Shown here piece after piece: positions 39,345 to 64,000 of a stretch of 64,000 bases of DNA. Made by a program: the position numbers and the translations under genes. How positions within the stretch are numbered: the stretch's first letter is position 1; every line of letters starts with the position of its first letter. The DNA comes from Patiria miniata (taxonomy: Eukaryota; Echinodermata; Asteroidea; Valvatida; Asterinidae): NCBI RefSeq assembly GCF_015706575.1, contig NW_024037057.1, positions 1,879,501 through 1,943,500 on the forward strand, given 5' to 3'. The notes under the pieces were generated by a model that was not told the origin of the DNA, did no database searches, and worked only from the letters and a program-made list of their open reading frames with translations.

Positions 39345-39880
39345 ATATTCAATTAAATTCAATTCAATCGCACATTTATTTCCATACCAAAGGAGAAATA
39401 TAAGCAGAGAATACACGAAAAAGGTAAATGAAATTGTCAGAAGGTGTTATATGTTTTATAGGTATGGAGGAATCCTCCAGAAGATTAGGCTTGTGGCGAA
39501 ATGCCTTGGACGGACGGACACAGCACAGAGACAAGAACGAGCACACACGAACAGTCGGACGAAATCAGAACATAAGCATGAAGCTTTAAGAATAAACTAA
39601 ACAGTAAGAATTGAAAATTGAAAAAAATGCTGAAAAACTAAATGAGAAGCAAGCTATGTCAGATTTATGGAGATGAGAGCTCTTTTACAGGCATGTTTGA
39701 ATAAACACACACGGATTGAAGAGATTTAATAGATTCGTCAATGGCAATCCAGAGACGAGACCCCGCAGAAACGTAGTGGGTTTTTAATGAGTATGATGTA
39801 CGTGTTCTACATAACCCCCGAGGACGGACATTCATAGGGAGAACAACATAGCATTTCATTCCTCGGGAATTTTTCGTTGG
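39345..39880 (-). mobile_element. Probable non-LTR retrotransposon 3' remnant
   Basis: Minus-strand frame 39859-39665 contains RTRTSYSLKTHYVSAGSRLW then ESIKSLQS, like the last conserved block of LINE ORFs (RT.Y..K..Y...LWN..P.SIKS). The 3' side ends in AATAAATGTGCGATTGAATTGAATT, a common LINE tail. Confidence 0.45.
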
Positions 39881-40226
39881 AAACGGTCCTCTATAGTAAG
39901 TTTATATGTCAAAGAGGGCGCCCAAGCGACGTCTTCTAGCCCGCCAAGGTAAGATGTTATATGCGAGTTCAAAATGTCTGTCAACAGGGACAACTATCCA
40001 TGATTTATGCCCTTGGTCCAGGGAATTCCCCCAAATACCTCCTCCAGTATAAAACAGAACGCTATTTTATTTTTTATGTTTTTAACTGCAGAACACAAAC
40101 AAATACATATTGTTTCAAAATACAAAGTTGTGCTTCATTTGTATGCGTCTTGGTTGATGTGGTGTATTTTCCTCAATTTATTAACAAAAAATCTTCATCG
40201 AGGCGTTTACTTTGTTTTCAATCTAG

Positions 40227-40334
40227 GTTGCGATGCAACCCAGTTTACCTGCAACGATGGATTATGGATTCCCGGTTCGTAGCAGTGTGATGGCTACCCT
40301 TCGTGCAGTAATGGGGAAGACGATTTGGGCTGCA
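40227..40334 (+). pseudogene. Orphan LDLa exon with stop codon and lost cysteine
   Basis: Good acceptor (TTTTCAATCTAG) and donor (GTAAGT), 108 bases, phase 1-1, like the receptor exons. Reads GCDATQFTCNDGLWIPGS, TAG stop at 40280-40282, then QCDGYPSCSNGEDDLGC. The third LDLa cysteine is Trp and the residue before QCDG is a stop. No neighbouring CUB exon is found. Probably a relic of an older receptor copy or an ejected exon. Confidence 0.72.
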
Positions 40335-43299
40335 GTAAGTCTAATAGTACCTAATGGTACCTTACGTAGACCCTTTTATGGTAAACTATTCGCTGAGATA
40401 CTGGAAAATAAGTACATCTCCTTAAAAATAAGGCAACCGTTTCTTGAATGGATTATAATGTCAAAAGTTGCCTGAAACGGTCCTTAGTTTGAGAAAACAT
40501 GTAAAAAAAGGTTTTGTCTGGGATGGCTTTTTAGAATTAGTTCGACAGGGTTTTTATTTATGCACAAGTCTTTGGGAATATCTCAACAAGGTACTGCTTC
40601 GTAGTAGTATTGTTATTCGTGGCTTATTTGATGAAACCTTTTTGTGGCCAAAAGGCAGAATTTACAAATATAGCTTAATTGCTTTCATACATTAAAACAA
40701 AGCGAATTAAAAATGCATTAAATAAATAGAAAACTGATATGAAATGACAGGTAGATATACTTTTCTTTGGAAAGGTCAAAAATTAGATGATGCATTAAAT
40801 TAAATGATTTAATTAACTTAGAAGATTGGCATCATCTTCAGAATACTTGCCAACAAGTCACGAAACGAACACGCAGCACCTTCCATTGAAGGAAATTATC
40901 ATAGTTTGAAACATCAACTATATTTCTTATCACTAAATGCAAATTAGTTTTAAAAAAAATCGAATCTGCCCCCATATTGCTCTTTAAAAAGAGTGGGAGA
41001 TTATTCAATCTAATAAAGTTGTGTTTTTCTTTCACTTTGTGACATAGGTATTGAGAAACAGACACTCTAAAAGGTGCACCACAGCCAACATGACAATAGC
41101 GAGTTAAGTGCTTGCAAGATGTGCGCCCTGGTGAATACAAACGGATCGCATACACAATGCTTTCAGCTGAAAAAATGGAGTGATTTGTTTTTCATCTATT
41201 GCAAGATTCATCGTCTAAAGTCACGATGCCATTAGCTAATGTTAATGCCATTGTTAATGCCCTTATATTATTATTCAATAAAATTTTCCTCCACACTCTG
41301 TGTTTTATTTAAGATGTAAATAGGTCCTCTTTTAAATGCAAGATTAAACGAACAAGACTCTCAAATGATCACGTTGTTGTTCTGTGCAAGCTTAAAGAAT
41401 TGTGAACTCTTAATGCAATAAAACCCATTTCAGTTTCACTCCACCTAGTGCACCTGTTACCAAATGAATTGAACGGATCGACTGAGCAGAATATCTCACT
41501 AGGCCTAAGCATTTTTTTCGTGAGGGAGTCCTTTTTTTGGTATTATGGTTCTCTTATTAGTTTGTTCCTAATCAGGATCAGTTGGTCAGGATGCAATAAA
41601 CATCTAAAGAAAAATAATGATGCCAAGTACGGATTGTGCCTCGTTTTGTTCTTTGGCAATCTTGATTTGATTTCACTGAACAAAATAACAAAGCCACGTT
41701 TGGTAACATCTTGTTGTCTTGCACTTTATCTAATTATACAACAGGTGAACTATAAACTGCTCATGTGATGAGAAGCAGCACATTCGCATCTACTTGGACT
41801 AAATCGGATGCTATCTGCGCCGTGCTTCGGATTTTATTGATCATATCTTTTCAAACAGCACGAAGCATGATTGCCAAATTATATTTTCATCTTAACAAAA
41901 AAATAATGATTGTTTTTGTTTGTTGGGGATCAAAACACGCTCTGTGGTAATATTGTTTTCTTGGGTAGGGCGACCATATAGGATATGACAACTAAAGAAT
42001 CAAGCCCGGGGCACACTTTTCCTGTTTTACCTGTTCACCGGATCATTGGGCCATCGTACAGCCGTGTGCGCTGAAAATTCGGACTGATATGATCGTACAC
42101 TAGTCTGTGGAATTTCCCCTCGTACAGCTGCCGCAAGGGTCTATTATATGTGAGGAGATTCGGAGAGTCGCTGCGCACAACAAGAATGCGTCTTGACGTC
42201 GATATTCTGACCATGGGGGGGGGGTGGAGGCCTTTTATATCGGATTTTTGGTATTTACCCCTTTTTGTATTACAAAACAAATGACATATAAATTTACAAA
42301 TCAACGGCTTAAGCTACGATTTGTTTGACATGACGTCACCGGTTGTTTTTTTTAAGCCGTCTCTGATTGTTTGGCGCCATGTTTCTCAAGAAATGTGCAT
42401 GTTAGGATACATCATACGTTCGCCAACATATTAAATCAAAGCGTATCTAATTACATGAACATCAATTTAACTACTTACGCTATGAAAGTACATTCACCAA
42501 TTGAAAACTGTCACCGCGTTGCAAATGTTTTCACGTTTTTTTTTTACTTTGCACACAAATGTTAAATCTTTCTGTGGGTAGAAGAGAACTTGAAGGCCAA
42601 AAAAAAAAACATTCACATTAAAATACCACTGAAAAAAAATATAATTTGTAGGCATATGCTTTGTGAGGTTGCCAAGTCGCAGCGAGCCGGGCTGATGCTT
42701 TTCCGCATGTGTGGATGAGTAGACTTGACCCAAGTCTTACTTTAGTCTGTTTTGAAAAGATAATGAGGCGCAATCGCCATACGCTAGCATCTGCCCAGAT
42801 ATGTCTATGATCAGAGAATCACGTAGACGTGAACATGTATGGATAATGGGTTATTCAAGCCGTGCATACTGACCAATAGGATCACAATTTGTTGATTGCA
42901 TGATCAACAAACACTATGAAAAGTGATCACAAACCATAAGGGGGCGGGGTTTATGTCTAAATCAGGAATGGCTCATCCTTTCAGGCCCATACGTATTTCC
43001 TTTTCGGATGTTTTGTGGTACACGGTCGCATGCATCTCAAAAGAGACATCATTTTGTAGTAATTTTCCGGCATGAGGCCTCCGCCCGAGAATACTGCAAT
43101 TTGATTGGTCGCTTTCAAAGCGGGAAATAACCTTTATTGGACTCGCACAAACCTTGGTCAAGTCTTTGTGTGCCGTTAAAACATGCAAATAATACACCAA
43201 GATTTTAAGCACCAACATGAGAGGCCGCGCCACAAAGTAAGTTCCTACTACATCGGGAACGGACCGACCAAATTTTCCAAGTCCAGCAGATGACACGCA

Positions 43300-43467
43300 C
43301 GCGGTATCTACTCCTTATAGAAGACCGGCGGGCTCCCCTTTCGTAACTACCATTGGAAGTGCCCATTTATTTTCATTCTGTTCTGAACTTACTCGGCAAG
43401 GAGCGCTTTACTTCGGCACTACTGTTTGAAGACCCTTTTGGCGAAGACAATCACGAAGATGAACGGT
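43300..43467 (+). promoter_or_regulatory. Possible promoter and non-coding first exon of gene 2
   Basis: A TATA-like CCTTATAGAAG (about 43311) is followed by a stretch ending in AACG|GTAAGC at 43467/43468, a good donor. The signal-peptide exon has an acceptor (TTCAG, 44217-44221) only three bases before its ATG, so an upstream non-coding exon is needed. Splicing would place a short out-of-frame ATG in the leader. Weakly supported. Confidence 0.25.
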
Positions 43468-44224
43468 AAGCGTGCTTCATGCAGTGTCCATTCATTTTTC
43501 AACAATGTGATCACTTGATTCTCGGATTGAAAATGCAAAAAAAAGAAGAAGTTGGAATAACATTGGTTAAGAACATTTACTTGTTTTACTGATAGCTGTT
43601 TGCTACAGTGCCGTTTCTTGGTATATGGAAAGTGCGAATTAATCCTCAAACAGCAAATATTGATAAAAAGAACTCTGTGCAAAGAATCAATAGCCGTATG
43701 GAGGTTTATGTTTTATTCTGTAAAAAAAGCATGACCCATCGTGTTGAAGTAAATTTTATACCTGTGAATTTTGAACTTTTTGCACCTTCATACAGTTAAT
43801 TCTGCACATCAGTTTAGAGCGCACTACATACTCTCTGTGACCCAGATGAATCGTTAACAGGTAGGTGCACATAGTTATAATCCGCCCGTAACCTAATTTG
43901 TTTTGACTTTAAGGTAGGTTATCTTAGATATATAACTGTTTTACTTGCAATACAAATTATTGGCACCTTAATATACCGTTTGTAGGAGATCCATGCAGCC
44001 TTCACTTTGCCGATAGTGCAAAGTTATTAGCGATTGACCTGAAAGGGCTTGGGCGTTTATGTGCTTACATAATGTATTACCTAATGCACCCTGCACTTTG
44101 AAAATCAAGACGGGTTAAAAAAAAAATGAACATTACAGACTTGCGGTTTGCTTTGATTGGAAATGTTGATGAACTTAATGTACTGAATGAATGTTTGGTA
44201 CTTTTTTTATTCACCCTTCAGACG

Positions 44225-62972
<18,748 letters not shown>

Positions 62973-63196
62973 GTAAGTTATTTACAACAAAAAAGTTCTT
63001 TCTGCACTTTTTAATTGCAACATTGCATAAACAAAAAAGCTAAACAACTTGTACGACAATCGGGATTTAGTGCGATATCGCCAATTTTAAATGAAAGGGA
63101 ACGAACACAAAATTAGACATGAGGTTCGCTGTGTATTTCTTGCGTGTCTTTCAGAGTTGAGATCGTTGCAACAGTAGAATGAAATAATCTTCATAA

Positions 63197-63579
63197 GGCC
63201 AAAAAAAAATAAATAAGTCGGTCTCTGGTCAGCGCGCGCGTCGATTTTAATCATGCGCGTCGATCTTTTTTTTTTTCAAAAATGTTCCGCTGTAGCTCCA
63301 ACAGCTCCCTCTATTTCTGCACCTCCTCATTTTTTTTTTTACCAAAGAGCACCAAGGAATGGGAAATTGCACCAAGGCAAATGATCAAAAGCACGAAGGC
63401 AAATTATGAGGAACACAAATGTACATGAGGACACCCAAAAAGCAACATAGTCCCACCTTGTCTGTACAATCCGAGCTTGAAGAAAAAAAAAAAAGCAAAA
63501 AAAAAAAAAAAAAAGCCGCGTGGCCGCGTCAATTCCTGAACTTTGGTCTGACCAGAGACCGAATATTTTTTTTTTGGCC
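63197..63579. mobile_element. MITE-like element with 3-bp target duplication
   Basis: Inverted ends GGCCAAAAAAAAA...TCGGTCTCTGGTCAG (63197-63233) and CTGACCAGAGACCGA...TTTTTTGGCC (63548-63579), flanked by TAA on both sides. Lies in the gene 2 intron after the last visible exon. Confidence 0.7.
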
Positions 63580-64000
63580 TAAGTTTACTGATTGTCAAGT
63601 GACTACCTATTTTATTGAAATTCAGTTACTTAACTTGTTTAATAATTACACTGTATCAAACAAAGCATACATTTAAAGAAAAACATATTAATACTATCTC
63701 CTGTTTTGTTAAATAATAACTTATAAACGCTTAAATATTAATTTCTTAAAACAATGCTGTTTTCCTTATCTCATTTTGACACCTACATCCAGAGATAAAG
63801 ACAGGAAGAGCCGGGGTAAGCCGTGTCCTTGCGAAGGCGAAGCTTGGTCCGTTGATAAGCAAAGTTAATCCGATTACGTACTTAGACGCAATAACCGAGC
63901 AGTGAAATTGATGCCACCCCCCCCCCCAAAAAAAAAAGGGGGCTTTTGAAAGTTGTGTTTCTTAGAGGATATTCTCAGTATGATTAAACTGTTAAATTAT

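Larger units (their letters stand above)
36810..43299. other. Intergenic region between the two receptor genes
   Basis: Apart from the hexamer repeat, LINE remnant and orphan LDLa exon listed separately, I see no coding exon. It holds AT-rich runs, CCAAT/GATTGG-containing MITE-like scraps near 38600-38840 and 42850-43130, and G-runs near 42215. A minus-strand open frame at 41155-40838 is unassigned. Confidence 0.5.

Noticed and set aside
40838..41155. 105-codon minus-strand open frame in the intergenic region
   Set aside because: No recognisable domain, AT-rich, and no splice or start context. It could be a decayed retroelement but I cannot support that.

Overview
This is eukaryotic genomic DNA from an animal: AT-rich, intron-dense and full of mobile-element debris. 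The extracellular modules (CUB, LDL-receptor class A, leucine-rich repeats), short symmetric phase-1 exons, Penelope and non-LTR retroelement remnants and tRNA-derived SINE-like repeats suggest a marine invertebrate, perhaps an invertebrate deuterostome such as an echinoderm, hemichordate or lancelet. The sequence alone does not fix the phylum. || Layout: two very large head-to-tail paralogous genes on the plus strand occupy almost the whole window. Gene 1 (exons from 562 to 35668) enters from the left edge. It shows 31 coding exons that join in one open frame of about 2,097 residues: CUB and LDLa modules in alternation, then an LRR N-terminal cap, five LRR exons, a hinge and a seven-transmembrane rhodopsin-type domain in one exon, then a stop. 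Gene 2 (exons from 44225 to 62972, leaving by the right edge) starts with a signal-peptide exon and shows 16 exons (about 1,137 residues). All but its first two have a matching exon in gene 1, in the same order and phase. The products are giant type-C LGR-like (GRL101/relaxin-receptor-like) GPCRs whose ectodomain has been extended with CUB domains. The gene 1 part in the window has 8 CUB and 14 LDLa or degenerate LDLa modules; gene 2 adds the N-terminal CUB that lies off-window for gene 1. || Between the genes (35669 to 44224) are a probable 3' UTR with AATAAA signals, a GAGTCC-type hexamer repeat, a non-LTR tail fragment, an orphan LDLa exon with a stop codon and a lost cysteine, and a possible first non-coding exon of gene 2. 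|| The introns hold most of the rest: several foldback or MITE-like elements (one 316-bp hAT-type MITE with exact 8-bp target duplication), a 22-bp minisatellite in inverted arms, three copies of one non-autonomous repeat family, non-LTR fragments, and a 5'-truncated Penelope-like element with a GIY-YIG domain and a complete hammerhead-ribozyme fold. Because introns of the two paralogs can still be aligned in places, several insertions can be dated as before or after the tandem duplication.
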